Below are positions 1 to 11,274 of a stretch of DNA of 64,000 nucleotides, one piece after another (the first letter of the stretch is position 1; the number at the start of each line of letters is the position of its first letter). The DNA lies in assembly GCA_030278955.1 (NCBI GenBank), contig JAOANR010000014.1:36903453-36967452 (forward strand), written 5' to 3'. Source of the DNA: Hygrophila difformis (taxonomy: Eukaryota > Streptophyta > Magnoliopsida > Lamiales > Acanthaceae). A model generated the notes under the pieces. The model had not been told where the DNA came from, did no database searches, and saw nothing but the letters and a program-made list of their open reading frames with translations. A program made the position numbers and the translations under genes.

Positions 1-1371
1 TGGATCGCCACTCTCCAGGGTGATTCGTGCATTCTCAACTTCTTTTTGCAGAAGGGACTTCAACTCATCCTCCAAAGATTTAATCTTTTGGAAGATTGAT
101 GTGGTTGAGTCCTTCTCAGCATCGTCGTTGCCCAATGCATATTCCATGAGCACATTTCGCAGTTTCTGCATCAACGGGTTGGCTGCACTGGAAGGGTTGT
201 CGATGTAGGCATAGACGTACTCATTGTCCATTATGCATAACAAATCATTCTCATTGAACTGTGAAGGATGAAGATCAACATTTGGATTTGTCCCTAGAGT
301 TTTATTCGCTACTTGGGCCACGGTATTCTTGACAGCATGCCTCAGGTTCTCCTCCAAATGCCTCAAATCAGTCACCTGGCATAGAGCAACTAAGAAAGTA
401 GAGGACATGAGCTTTAGGATATCCAATGCCTCCACAGTTTTCCTTGCAGAGATTAAATCCAATGAGTTCACATCCTGGTTGTGCTGTTCCGCACTCTGCA
501 CATGGTTCGTGACAGGGTTCGCCAAGAAGTGGAGCTCGGAACAGTACGCAACCATTCCAACTTCACCCCCCCCCCCCCCCCCCTTCAAGAAAGATTGGCT
601 GACAATCCATTGTTGTAAGAATCATTGACAAGCTCAGAGAATTGAGCAAACATCAACTTCCCAATTGCTGCAACAGCCAATCTAACATTGTCCATGGACA
701 CTCCAATAGGCGTCCCCTGGAAATTGCCACCCATTAATGCCTTGATCCTTGAGACATCAATTAAAGGGTTATCATTCACAGAGTTGATTTCCCTTTCGAT
801 CATCTTACTAGCCATCCGGATTACTTCAATTTGTGGGCCGAGCCATTGGGGAGACGTCCTAAGAGCATACCTATCATTCTTCGTCGACCTCTGTGCAGTC
901 TCATTAATATAAGAATCGCCATCAAGAATGTGTTCCATTATGGCAGCAGCCTCAATTTGCCCCGGATGGTGTTTCAGCTTGTGCGTCGAGTGATCGGTGA
1001 ACTCGGGTTTCCCATTCATAACCTTGGCAAAAAAAGCCGACATCACTTCCGCCAACACGGTGAGAATATTAGCCACGTACAGAGCAATCGAGGCCAATCC
1101 CGAGCCAACAGACGTACATTAACAAGTGCAAAGCCTTCCTTTAATTTGGCAGCAATTCGAAGAACCCTCCATCAACACCGGCACGATTGAAGGCCTCCTC
1201 AGCAGTCAGGGCTTGCTTCACCATCAGGTCCGATGGCTTTTGAATTAGGGCGGCCTATCAGGAGTCCGGCTATGTAGGACAAGGGTATGAGGTCGCCTGA
1301 TGCAGTGATGGTGCCACACAGGGGTAAGACTGGCGTGATGTTGTGGTTGAGGAATTTGGCAATGGCCTCCA

Positions 1372-1535
1372 TGTAAGATTGGAGATAGAGATAATTTCAC
1401 CATGTGAGGTGATCGTGTGTATAGATGTATATAAATTACAAGATTACAGCAAATATCCACAATATGTGGCAAGGAATCAGGAAAAGATATTGACAATCAT
1501 ATACAGAAATACAGCTGCCTTATTTAATTCTATTA
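1372..1535 (-). repeat. 3' LTR of the copia element in PAL-A
   Basis: On the plus strand it starts TGTAAGATTGG and ends CTATTA. Aligned by eye with 5783-5938 it differs at about six positions plus a 7-8 base indel near its right end, about 4% substitution. This makes it the most diverged LTR pair in the window. Confidence 0.88.
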
Positions 1536-1582
1536 CCCCCCGTCAAGCGATGCGTGGGGTGCAGATGAACGCAGAGCTTGGA

Positions 1583-4500
1583 TCACAGAAGCTCAAAGGC
1601 AGGACGAGGCAGACTTTTTGTGAAGATGTCTGCAAGCTGCAGGTTAGATGGAATAAATTTTGTCTCTAACTTCCCAGAGGAAACGAGCTCCCGAACAAAG
1701 TGATAGTCGATATCAATATGTTTAGCTTGTTTGTGAGCCACTGGATTTTGACTAAGAAACACAGCACTTCTATTGTCACATAGTAATGTGAGTCGAGAGA
1801 CAGAAGGGGCTCGTATATCACGAAGTAAATTTGACACCCACATGAGTTCTTATGAAGCCTTACCAATTGCCCGATATTCTGATTCGCAACTAGAACGAGC
1901 GACAGTTGGTTGTTTCATAGAACCCCATGAGACAAGATTTCCACCGATAAAAATAGAATACCCATACGTTGAACGCTGTGTCTCAGGACAGCGAGCCCAA
2001 TCCGCATCAGAGTAACCAACAATGGAAGTATCTTGACTACGAGTAAAAGCAAGCCCATGGTTGATGGTACTCTTGACATATCGCAGAATACGCTTCACCG
2101 CTTGATAGTGAGCATCGGTGGGGTTTTGAAGAAATTGGCTAACAGAACTCACCGCATAGGAAAGGTCAGGGCGAGTGATAGTCAAGTACTGAATAGCACC
2201 AACAAGAGATCTGTACAAGGTTGGATCAGAACAGGGAACTCCATTGCTGACAAGAGATTCACCGGTTGGAAGAGGCGTGTAAACAGGTTTTGAATCTAGC
2301 AAATTTGCTCTATCAAGGATGTCATAAGCATATTTGGCTTGACCCACAAAAATGCCATTCGCAGTATAAGAAACTTCAAGGCCAAGAAAATAATTAAGTT
2401 GACCAAGATCCTTTATCGCAAATTCTACATGTGTCCTAGAGATGAAAGCTCCTAATAGGGCTGAGTTATTACCTATAACCACAATATCATCCACGTGCAA
2501 CAGAAGATAGATGACTGATGACCCCTTATGAAAATGAAATAAGGATGGATCACATTGACTTTGGAGAAAACCCAAACTGTAGAGGAATGTGCTGAACCTT
2601 TGAAACCATGCCAAAGGAGCCTGACGAAGGCCATATAAGGCCTTCTTGAGCCGACACACATGTGTAGGGAAGCGAGGATCCACAAACCCGGGTGGTTGAG
2701 CCATGAAGACAGGTTTATTAAGGACACCATTAAGGAAGGCGTTCTTGACATCCAACTGATGCAGGGGCCAAGAATTCTGAACAGCAAGTGTCAGAATAAT
2801 ACGAACTGTAGCAGCTTTCACGACAGGGCTGAATGTGTGGTGGAAGTCTGTCCCCAGAATCTGTGTGAAACCCTGAGCAACCAGGCGGGCTTTTTGGCGT
2901 TCAATGGTCCCATCAGAGTGATACTTAGTGCGGAACACCCACTTAGAGCCAACAATGTTGGTATCATGAGGTCGGGGTACAAGATCCCATGTATTGTTTG
3001 CACGCAGGGCATCAATTTCTTCTTGTATGGAAGCCAACCAGTGCGGATGCTTAGCTGCCGATTTGAAGCCACGTGGTTCTGAGACAGCGGCAAGAGAGGC
3101 AAGAAGAGCCGTGGATGCAATGTCAACTGGATATTTCGGCTTAAAGATACCATTACGAGCCCTTGTAATCATGTGATGACGCTGTAGTGCAGGCTGCATG
3201 ACGACCGGAGACTCCACACTGGCGGGTTCTACCGAGGCGACATGTGGTGGAGGATCACCAAAGCCTTGAACAATAGGGGGTACCTCATCGGGCAAGAAAG
3301 GCTCTTCAGTAGCCGGAACGGGAATGATGGGATCGAGTGGCTCACTAGGATCATCCGTGGCAATAGGCTGCACCACAGACGGAGTCGGTAAGGAGCATGG
3401 TGGTGCTGTAGAGGAGGTCGAAGAGTGCTCCATTACGTCTGTGAAAGTAGACAAGTCCATGTCCTGTGTAGAAACAGTACATGAGTCAGTGGAGAAACGA
3501 AATAAAAATTCATCAAACTGAGCATGGCGAGTAGTATAGATCCGAGATGTGAGAGGATCTAGACACCGAAATCCCTTCTGAACACTGTTGTACCCCAGAA
3601 AAATACAAGGACGACTCCTCGATTCTAGTTTATGAGCTGCATAGTCACGAAGATAAGGAAATACCCGACATCCAAAAGGTTTGAAAATGGAATATGTGGG
3701 AACATGACCAAATAGTAACTCAAAAGGAGATTTATCATGCAACAGTGTTGAAGGAACTCGATTGATAATGAAGGTTGTTGTAGCAAATGCATTAAACCAA
3801 AGAGATGCCGGAGCATGAGCATGAAAGAGCATCGATAAGCCAGTCTCTGTGATATGGCGATGCTTCCTTTCAGCTCTACCATTCTGTTGAGGAGTATACG
3901 GGCATGATAAGCGATGAAGAATACCATTTTTATGCATAAATTCATGCACTCTCGAGTTAACAAATTCAGTGCCACCATTACTTTGAAAAATCTTAACCTG
4001 CCTTGAAAATTGAGTGCATACAAAAGTATGAAAACGCACTAATGTGTCAAAGAAATCAGACTTTCTGCATGACGGATAAATCCAAGAAAATCTCGAGTAA
4101 TCATCCACAAACACCACATAGTATCGAAAACCAGTAGAAGTAGAAATAGGTGCAGGCCCCCAAAGATCACAATGTATCAAATCTAGAACATTTTCTGCGC
4201 GTTTATCATTCAACTGAAAGGATAATTTCTTGCTCTTTGCCAACTGACAAGAAGAGCAGAGCTTAGGACTTGGTAGAATAGAAGTAACAGAAAGATGACC
4301 AAGTTTATTTAATAATGAAATAATAGAGAATGGGGCATGCCCCAAACGTAAGTGCCATAACTCAAAGCTAGCTTTCAATTTATTTTCTCTCACAACAGCC
4401 ACCAAAGCAGGAATCCCTTTATCAAGGGTGTATAAACCATTCTCACATCGTCCCTGGCCCAGAATTTGATTTGTCAGTCGGTTCTGAATGATGAAAGATT

Positions 4501-4840
4501 TATCAGAAAACACAACATTAACAGGATAGTCTGAAGTCAATTTACTGATTGAGAGAAGATTCTTGGTAATATGTGGAACCACCAAAACATCCAACAGTTT
4601 AATATCAGAAGTTAAATCATAAGAACCCACATGAGAAATATGCAAGGAATTACCATTGCCAACAACAACTTTGCCATTACCAGAATAGGGCTCGTAGGAG
4701 TGCAAAGTAGTATTATCATTTGTCATGTGAGCATAGGCCCCCGAATCAATGTACCAATCTGATGAAGGTCCGGAGACATTGCAAGAGGAGGCGAATGCCT
4801 GAGCAAGGTTGGTCGTTTGGACACTATCCGAGCAACAAGA
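1583..4840 (-). pseudogene. copia pol: protease, integrase, reverse transcriptase, RNase H (decayed)
   Basis: Domains in minus-strand order: aspartic protease with WYIDSGA; GAG-pre-integrase H..C zinc region with LWHLRLGHAP and CSSCQLAKS; integrase core with the first Asp in HCDLWGP; RVT_2 reverse transcriptase with QLDVKNAFLNG and the catalytic box as HVDD rather than YVDD; RNase H with GYSDADWA. Two features argue against activity. The second integrase Asp, normally in SDGG, reads SNGG (Asn). An in-frame TAA at 1850-1852 cuts RNase H, which continues in the same frame to 1583. The ATG-initiated open part is 1850-4891. Confidence 0.92.
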
Positions 4841-5718
4841 AATTGGGGGCACTTGTCGGCATAGTGCTCGCCACGACAAATCTGACAACAAGGCACGAAC
4901 TGCCGACGCCCAGTGTTGGAACCCGAAAATCGGCCTCCAGAATCCGGCCGACCACCACGTTGGCTACCCGTAAGGTTTGATCGACCACGGCCACGGTGCT
5001 GCTGCCCACCACCAGAAGTTCCGCGACCTGAAGTCGCCGAGCGGAAGGAGTTAGGGTTTTGTCGATCTGCATAAAAGGAAACCTGTGACGACGAACCCTC
5101 CATTGATTTGAGCATCAAATCATATTGTTTCGCCTGGCTGAGAAGGTCACGAAAACATGGCAATGGAGTGAGAGCCATTCTCGTGTCTGTGAAGCTCGCA
5201 AATTGAAGTCCCAATCCACGTAGGAAAAGATGGCTCTTCTCAGTCTCGTCAATGGGGCGTGCGATTGCATGAAGTTGATCACATAGCGATTGGAAGTGAC
5301 GCCCATAATCATCGATGGAGGAGTCGCCTCGGCGGAGGGACAACAACTCCTCGCGCAACTGGTGCTGACGAGAAGAGGATGAATACACCGACTCCAGCGT
5401 GGTCCAGGCGGCAAGAGACGTGTTTGCATCAATGACTTCGGATGCAGCATCGGGGGAGAGAGAGGTATAGATCACACTAAGCAACTTCATGTCTTTCATC
5501 TTCCAGGCAGTGAAAGCAGGGTTTGGTGACTCGACGCCGGCGGCATTGGTGAGAGTGGCAGCCGGAGCGACGGTAGATTTGTCCAAGAAAGACTTGAGAT
5601 CGAAACATTCCACCATGTGAAGAATCTAACGACGCCAGGACAGGTAATTCGTTGCGTCAAGTTTGATAGGAGTCATGTTTATCATGGTGGTGATGGGGAG
5701 TGGGTCAACGGCGGCCAT
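4723..5718 (-). pseudogene. copia gag (nucleocapsid precursor), interrupted by one stop
   Basis: The reading frame begins at the ATG at 5716-5718 and runs to 4723 with one in-frame TAG at 5626-5628, after the motif LDATNYLSWRR that typifies the N-terminus of plant copia gag. It contains a gag-family capsid region (about residues 60-200), then a Gly/Arg-rich RNA-binding stretch and a CCHC zinc knuckle, CQICRGEHYADKC, with spacing CX2CX3HX4C, one residue shorter than the common CX2CX4HX4C. The frame then leaves the pol frame, so gag and pol are out of register near 4835. It would have packaged element RNA into particles; now inactive. Confidence 0.88.
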
Positions 5719-5782
5719 GAGAGAAATGAGAGAAACGAAGAAGAAAGAAAGGAGGTTCAGAGAAAGAACCTGTCTGATACCA

Positions 5783-5938
5783 TGTAAGATTGGAGATTGA
5801 GATAATTTCACCATGTGCGGTGATCGTGTGTATAGATGTATTTAAATTACAAGATTACAGCAAATATCCATAATATGTGGCAAGGAATCAGGAAAAGATA
5901 TTGACAATCATATACATAAATACAGCTTAATCCTATTA
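5783..5938 (-). repeat. 5' LTR of the copia element in PAL-A
   Basis: Partner of 1372-1535. The initiator-tRNA primer site lies directly inside it at 5773-5782, which fixes the element's orientation as minus. The remaining PAL sequence resumes at 5939. Confidence 0.88.
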
Positions 5939-6528
5939 TCCAGGATCTCGAATATAATGCCAGAATATCCCAGCTGGATAAGCGAGTTGATCCTGCCGAG
6001 CATCGCTGCCCTCGTCGCTGAATGGGGCAGAGTGTGTGCATCGCCAGAATCCAACCCCACTCCGAGAATCCCAGCATTCAGAACCCTATTTTACAATTCC
6101 AAACATAGGTAAAATTTTGAAAAAAAAAAATAATAATAAAATTGGGATGATGACACAGTATGGATTACAATTTACAGTACCTGATTAGCTGTGTCTGAAG
6201 ACCGCCGCCTTGCTTAGTCCGTCCCCCTGGTCACGCCCACACTATCAACACCTTTCTCAATACTTTCCCTCACCCAATCGCTGCTGGTCTTAACGCCGTC
6301 TCTCGCCGCTTCCGCCAGCTCCACTGTCACTTTCTTTCCCCCGGCGGCGATGGCCGCCACCTGCGAAATCTTCAGCATCTCCCCGCCGCCGAGTCTGACC
6401 GCCGGCTTCCTGAACTCCTCTACCATCCGCTTCACCTCATCCAAATGGCTTCCCTTGAGCGACTCCGCCGCCGCCGCCGCCGCCCAGTTTAAAGGGTCCT
6501 GAATCCCATCATCCGCCATGGGTGCCAT

Positions 6529-6900
6529 AATTGTTACGGAATAATACTACTACAAATATTAAAAATATCGCCTGGAGTATGAGTTCCTGCATAATAGTCT
6601 CTGTGATTAAATAATCATAACACGATACCATAATCATCATTTTTATTTCTTTTTAAATTAAAATAAAGGATTGGTCAAATAATTGCAACAAAAGATAACA
6701 CAAAAAACCAACAGCAGTGGTTGCGTGGCTATCTTTTTCTTTTAGAGGCACTGTAGTATTTATTCTAGTTCTAGCTATATACTAAGAATACATGCGAAAA
6801 AAGAAAAAAGAAAAGGAAAAGAATACACTGATTCAAATGTGATGAAAAGCTCAAGCTTTCATCCTCAATATCTATAATCCATCCGTTTTTTAAAAGATAG
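6529..6900. other. PAL-A upstream spacer
   Basis: AT-rich flank directly upstream of PAL-A. I see no convincing TATA or AC element and no coding signal. It ends at the first of a series of Stowaway-like MITEs. Confidence 0.5.
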
Positions 6901-7165
6901 TACTCCCTCTGTACCACTATTTATGTCTCAAAACTTTTGGGCACACTATCCAATGCATTTGTTTAACGGTTAATATCTAAAATGTGTATAAGTAAAAATT
7001 ATATATAAAATAAATATTGTAAAACTACACGATTAGACGAATCTAACAAGACCGAACTTGACTAGATTTTTTTTCTTTTATAATTGTGATAACATTATGT
7101 CAAAGTTGATCAATGAATAGTGTCAAAAGTCAAAATGAAACACAATTGTTATGACGGAGGGAGTA
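6901..7165. mobile_element. Stowaway-like MITE 1
   Basis: Begins TACTCCCTCTGT and ends ACGGAGGGAGTA, so the termini are inverted repeats of the CTCCCTCCGT type bounded by TA dinucleotides, the Tc1/mariner-derived Stowaway signature. About 265 bp, AT-rich, non-coding. Confidence 0.85.
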
Positions 7166-7186
7166 TAATATTTGCATAATTGATAG

Positions 7187-7450
7187 TACTTCCTCCGTCC
7201 TTGTGAAACTGAAACGTTTCACTTGTTGCTACTGTTCATTATTCAACTTTAATTCAAATTTTTATTATAGTTATACAAGAAGAAACACAGTCAAGTAGAA
7301 TCTTGTTGGATTCGTCTTTTCTTGAAGTTTTAGAATATCAACTTTTTATAATTTTTTTGTATACACAATTTAAGTTATTAATCGTCAAATATATGCATTG
7401 GATTGCGTGCTGGTGGTGAATATTGCAGTTTTAATAAAACATAGGTAGTA
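7187..7450. mobile_element. Stowaway-like MITE 2 (one clear end)
   Basis: The left terminus TACTTCCTCCGTCC and the internal sequence resemble the neighbouring elements. A matching right terminus is not clear, so the right boundary is an estimate and the element may be truncated. Confidence 0.5.
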
Positions 7451-7508
7451 TAAGATAAAATATAGTCAAATGAGATGTTAGTTTTAGAATATTAAACATT
7501 AAAAATGG

Positions 7509-7771
7509 TACTCCCTCTATCACATTTAACTTGTCATGTTTCATTTCTGCACACAATATAATACACTTTTTCAACCGTCAATATCTTAAAATATATACAA
7601 ACAAAAAATTATTTAAAAAATATTTTCTAAAACTCCATAGTTATACAATTGTAACAAGATCCAATTCGACTATTTTTTTCAAATATATATTTGCAATAAA
7701 ATTGAGTCAAAGTTAAACAATAAACAGTGTCAAAAAGTCAAATATAACAATTAACATGGGACGATAGAGTA
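7509..7771. mobile_element. Stowaway-like MITE 3
   Basis: Left end TACTCCCTCTATC, right end GACGATAGAGTA: degenerate inverted repeats bounded by TA. About 263 bp, no coding content. Confidence 0.7.
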
Positions 7772-7799
7772 ATTAATTGTGTGAAATGTAGTAATGTTA

Positions 7800-8079
7800 T
7801 ACTCTCTCCGTATTCAAAAAATTTTAACATTCCCTGTTTTCACGCAATCAATACATATTTTTAAAGAGTAATATCCCAAATTTTATAAAGTAAAAAATTA
7901 TAAAACTACATGATTAGACGGATCTAACAAGATCTCACTTGATTATGTTTTATACTTCTATTATGTAACTATGTGAAAAAGTTGAATCAAATTAAGTTAC
8001 TCAATGAATAGTGTTTATTATGCAAACGTTAACATTAATAAAATACGGAGAAAGTAATTTTTAGAAGACGGAGGGAGTA
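7800..8079. mobile_element. Stowaway-like MITE 4
   Basis: Left end TACTCTCTCCGT, right end ACGGAGGGAGTA. Its interior matches, in reverse orientation, the element at 17656-17910, including the AACATTCC / GGAATGTT segment near one end, so the two are copies of one subfamily. Confidence 0.85.
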
Positions 8080-8294
8080 TATAATTAGAGGTGATATGAT
8101 TTTAAAATAATTGAACAAATTATATTTTCCGAGATAATTGGCGAACGAAGTTTTTTAGCACCAATTTTAAAAATTGAAAGCGCAGCAGCTCTGGAGTTGA
8201 AAATCTTGCAGAGCATGCACGACAATGTTTGACCAACCCTCACATTATTGGCCAAAAACCGAAAGAAGTAAATGTCAAGACGAAAGAAAAAATG

Positions 8295-8330
8295 AAAAGT
8301 GACAGGGCAATCTATTTTTAGGGAATTGTA
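8295..8330. repeat. Upstream block 1, shared by PAL-A and PAL-B
   Basis: The segment AAAGTGACAGGGCAATCTAT followed by TTTTAGGGA matches 11457-11490 (TGTGACAAGGCAATCTAT...AAAGGGA). It lies upstream of PAL-A here and upstream of PAL-B there, which indicates that the duplication included promoter-side DNA. Confidence 0.65.
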
Positions 8331-8566
8331 TGTAATTTTATGACAATATATAATAAAAAAAATATTTATTTATTTAATAAACATAGAAATAAATATAAAG
8401 ACTTGTATAATAAAAATACATTAATTTCCTTTCATTTTTAAAAATTCATTTAAGATTATTATTTATACAATTTTTAGCTTATAGTAGAAATCCCAGACCA
8501 CATTAGGCACAAGATTATTATTATTTATATAATTAATAAATTTGGAAAAAATAATAACATGAAATA

Positions 8567-8714
8567 TACTTTCTCCGTTTCTTTTTAAATGCTACGAACC
8601 CACAGTTTCATCTTATATAATTGTATTAAAACTAAATATGAAAAAATCGAATCAAACTTACTCAATGAACTGTGGCAAAATCTCAAACCAGCATTTATTA
8701 AGGAAAGGGAGGTA
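8567..8714. mobile_element. Short Stowaway-like MITE 5
   Basis: Left end TACTTTCTCCGTTTC and right end AAAGGGAGGTA, bounded by TA, about 148 bp. It lies between the two PAL-A/PAL-B shared blocks. Confidence 0.5.
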
Positions 8715-8768
8715 GTGTATCTGTTACTGTCATTGTGGGGAAAAATAAGTATGAACTGGTCATTGGGG

Positions 8769-8870
8769 GTAATGCAAGGGCAAAGGGGAGCACCGGTCCA
8801 TGTCAAGAAATTTGTGTACGAATTGGCTTTGTAGAGGGTTTGATATTGAATTCCAAATTCCAAGTCTTTT
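8769..8870. repeat. Upstream block 2, shared with 12151-12246
   Basis: The segment around GGTCCATGTCAAGAAATTTG, then GGCTTTGTAG and GAATTCC...AAGTCTTT, recurs in the same order at 12151-12246. The spacing to PAL-A is longer than to PAL-B mainly because MITEs 1-5 intervene. A long T tract follows at about 8867-8888. Confidence 0.75.
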
Positions 8871-8888
8871 TTTTTTTTTTTTCTTTTT

Positions 8889-9077
8889 TTAAAATAACAA
8901 AATATGGAAAGGACTAGCCAACATTAGCAACATAATGATCAGTTATTTTAACTTGTTCAAGGCTTAAAGTTAAACCTGAAAGTGGTTCTGCAAATTAATT
9001 ACTTCATGTTCTAGGACCTTATTCCAAATGATCCATTAGCAGAATAAAACCTTAAACACCACAAGAAGAAAATGGAA
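8889..9077. other. Spacer and probable 3' UTR of PAL-B
   Basis: AT-rich sequence just past the PAL-B stop codon on the minus strand. Probably former 3' UTR; no separate feature is seen. Confidence 0.4.
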
Positions 9078-11274
9078 CTAGTTGATGGGAAGAGGGGCGC
9101 CATTCCAGGCCTCAAGGCATGCCAGCAATGGATCCACAATTAGGCCATTGCTCAATGCTGCAAACACCTTCTCACATTCTTCACCTGGAGATGTAACCTT
9201 CTCCCCTGTCAGGAAATTCGTCCCCAATTCCTCTCTAATGAACTTGTACAACGGGTAGGTTCGGCATTCCTTTATCCGATTGACAATGGCTGGATCGCCA
9301 CTCTCCAGGGCGATTAGTGCTTTCTCAACTTCTTTTTGCAGAAGGGCCTTCAGCTCATCCTCAAAAGATTTAATCTTTTGAAGGATTGATTTGGTCGCAT
9401 CCTTCTCAGGATCGTCGTTGCCCAATGCATGATCCATGAGCACGTTTCGCAGTTTCTGCATCAAGAGGTATGTTGCATTTCAAGGGTTGTCAATATAGGC
9501 AAAGACATACTCATTGTCCACTACATGAAGCAAATCATTCTCACTGAATTGTGATGGGTTAAGATCACCATTGGAATTTGTTCCTAGAGTTTTCTTGGCT
9601 ACTTTAGTGATGGTGTTCTTGACAGCATGCCTCAGGTTCTCCTCCAAATGCCTCAAATCAGTCGCCTGGCATAGAGCAACCAAGAAAGTAGAGGACATGA
9701 GTTTTAGGATATCCAATGCCTCCACAGTTTTCCTTGCAGAGATTAAACCCAATGAGTTCACATCCTGGTTGTGCTGTTCAGCGCTCTGCACATGGTTCGT
9801 GACCGGGTTCGCCAAGAATTGGAGCTCCGAACAGTACGCAGCCATTCCAACTTCAGCCCCCTTCAACCCATAGTCCAAGCTCGGATTTCTCCCTCCAGAA
9901 AGATTGGCTGGCAATCCATTGTTGTAAGAATCATTGACAAGCTCAGAGAATTGAGCAAACATCAACTTCCCAATTGCTGCAACAGCCAATCTAACGTTGT
10001 CCATGGACACTCCAATAGGCGTCCCCTGGAAATTGCCACCCATTAATGCCTTATTCCTCGAGACATCAATTAAAGGGTTATCATTCACAGAGTTGATTTC
10101 CCTTTCGATCATCTTACTAGTCATCCGGATTACTTCAATTTGTGGGCCGAGCCATTGGGGAGACGTCCTGAGAGCATACCTATCATTCGTGGACCTCAGT
10201 GCAGTCTTATTAATACAAGAATCACCATCAAGAATGTGTTCCATTATGGCAGCAGCCTCAATTTGCCCCGGATGGTGTTTCAGCTTGTGTGTCAAGTGAT
10301 CGGTGAACTCAGGCTTCCCATTCATAACCTTGGCAAAGAAAGCCGGCATCACTTCCGCCAACACGGCGAGAATATTAGCCTCGTACAGAGAGCAATTGAG
10401 GCCACTCCGGAGCCAACAGACGTGCCATTGACGAGTGCAAAGCCTTCCTTCGGCAGCAATTCGAAGAACCCTCCATCAACACCGGCAAGCCGGAAGGCCT
10501 CCTCAGCATTCAGGACTTCCCCGTTTGGTCTGACGGCTTTTGAATTGGGGCGGCCTGTCAGGAGTCCGGCAATGTAGGATAAGGGCATGAGGTCGCCTGA
10601 TGCAGTGATGGTGCCACGCATGGGTAAGATTGGCGTGATGTTGTGGTTGAGGAATTTGGCAATGGCCTCCAGGATCTCGAATCTAATGCCAGAATATCCC
10701 TGGATAAGCGAGTTGATCCTGACGAGCATCGCTGCCCTCGTCGCTGAATTCGGTAGAATGTGTGCATTGCAAGAATCTAACCCCACCCCAAGAATTCCAG
10801 CGTTCATAACCCTATTAATTAGTACTTACAAGTCTCAGGTTCACAATTTTGTGTTCGATTTTGGTAAAAGTTAAGAATATTGCTACCGTGACGGATTGTG
10901 GATTACCTGATGAGCTCCGTCTGAAGAGCGCCGCCCTGCTTAGTTCTTCTGTGTGATGTGGCGCCGAACCCCGTCGTGACGCCGTAACTATCAATCCCCT
11001 TATCAATATTTTCCATCACCCAGTCGCTGCTGGCCTTAACGCCATCTTTCGCCGCCTCCGCCAGCTCCACAGTCACTTTCTTTCGCCTGGCGGCGATGGC
11101 CGCAACCTGCGAGATCTTGAGCATCTCCCCGCCGCCGAGCCTGACCAGCGGGTTCCTGAACTCCTCCACCATCCGCTTGACCTCATCGAAATGGCTTCCC
11201 TTGAGCGAGTCGGCTGCCGCCGCCCAGTTTAAAGGGTCCTGAACCCGATCCTCCCCCTCCGCCACGGCTGCCAT
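9078..11274 (-). pseudogene. PAL-B: phenylalanine ammonia-lyase pseudogene (frameshift plus nonsense)
   Basis: Exon 1 (10907-11274) is intact from the ATG at 11272-11274 and includes [16 protein letters not shown], with the conserved Tyr. A 95-nt GT-AG intron (10812-10906) falls in the standard PAL position, inside the Arg codon of ELIR. Exon 2 (9078-10811) retains the MIO motif [14 protein letters not shown] and the active-site segments [17 protein letters not shown] and [10 protein letters not shown]. Two lesions break it: a CT duplication near 10388-10394 (CTCTCTGTAC where PAL-A reads CTCTGTAC), and a TGA at 9480-9482 where PAL-C has Cys. Past the TGA the frame is intact to the natural stop. 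The loop before DRYALR is about seven residues shorter than in PAL-C, as in PAL-A. Few other changes, so inactivation looks recent. Confidence 0.92.

Larger units (their letters stand above)
1372..5938 (-). mobile_element. Ty1/copia LTR retrotransposon inserted in PAL-A exon 2
   Basis: A complete but decayed copia element, 4567 bp, antisense to the plus strand and so colinear with PAL-A. Two short LTRs (about 160 bp) flank gag and pol. The primer site TGGTATCAGA (initiator tRNA-Met type, minus strand) abuts the 5' LTR at 5773-5782, and a G-rich polypurine tract lies at 1536-1545. TCCA at 1368-1371 and 5939-5942 is the visible target duplication; copia normally makes 5 bp, so one base has probably changed. 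Coding damage: in-frame stops at 5626-5628 (gag) and 1850-1852 (RNase H), and a frame change near 4835. Domain order protease-integrase-RT-RNase H places it in Ty1/copia. Confidence 0.93.
1..6528 (-). pseudogene. PAL-A: phenylalanine ammonia-lyase pseudogene split by a copia insertion, 3' end outside window
   Basis: Remnant of a PAL gene (L-phenylalanine to trans-cinnamate). Exon 1 (about 6185-6528) starts with ATG at 6526-6528 and encodes the usual PAL N-terminus, but near 6215-6245 a deletion removes the conserved TTGFG segment and shifts the frame; the preceding DSYG tyrosine is Val. Exon 2 begins near 6088, is cut at about 1371/5939 by a 4.6-kb copia element, and resumes with the MIO-forming ASG triplet near 1300. 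Small indels lie at about 1110-1150 and 1200-1235. An 18-base C run at 556-573 replaces the [19 protein letters not shown] segment found in the sister copy. The C-terminal part runs off the window at base 1. At the position where PAL-B has a stop, this copy has Ser. Clearly non-functional; nearest relative is PAL-B. Confidence 0.93.

Noticed and set aside
9078..11274. PAL-B as a functional gene
   Set aside because: Needs both correction of a 2-base frameshift and read-through of TGA; sister copies show neither lesion.
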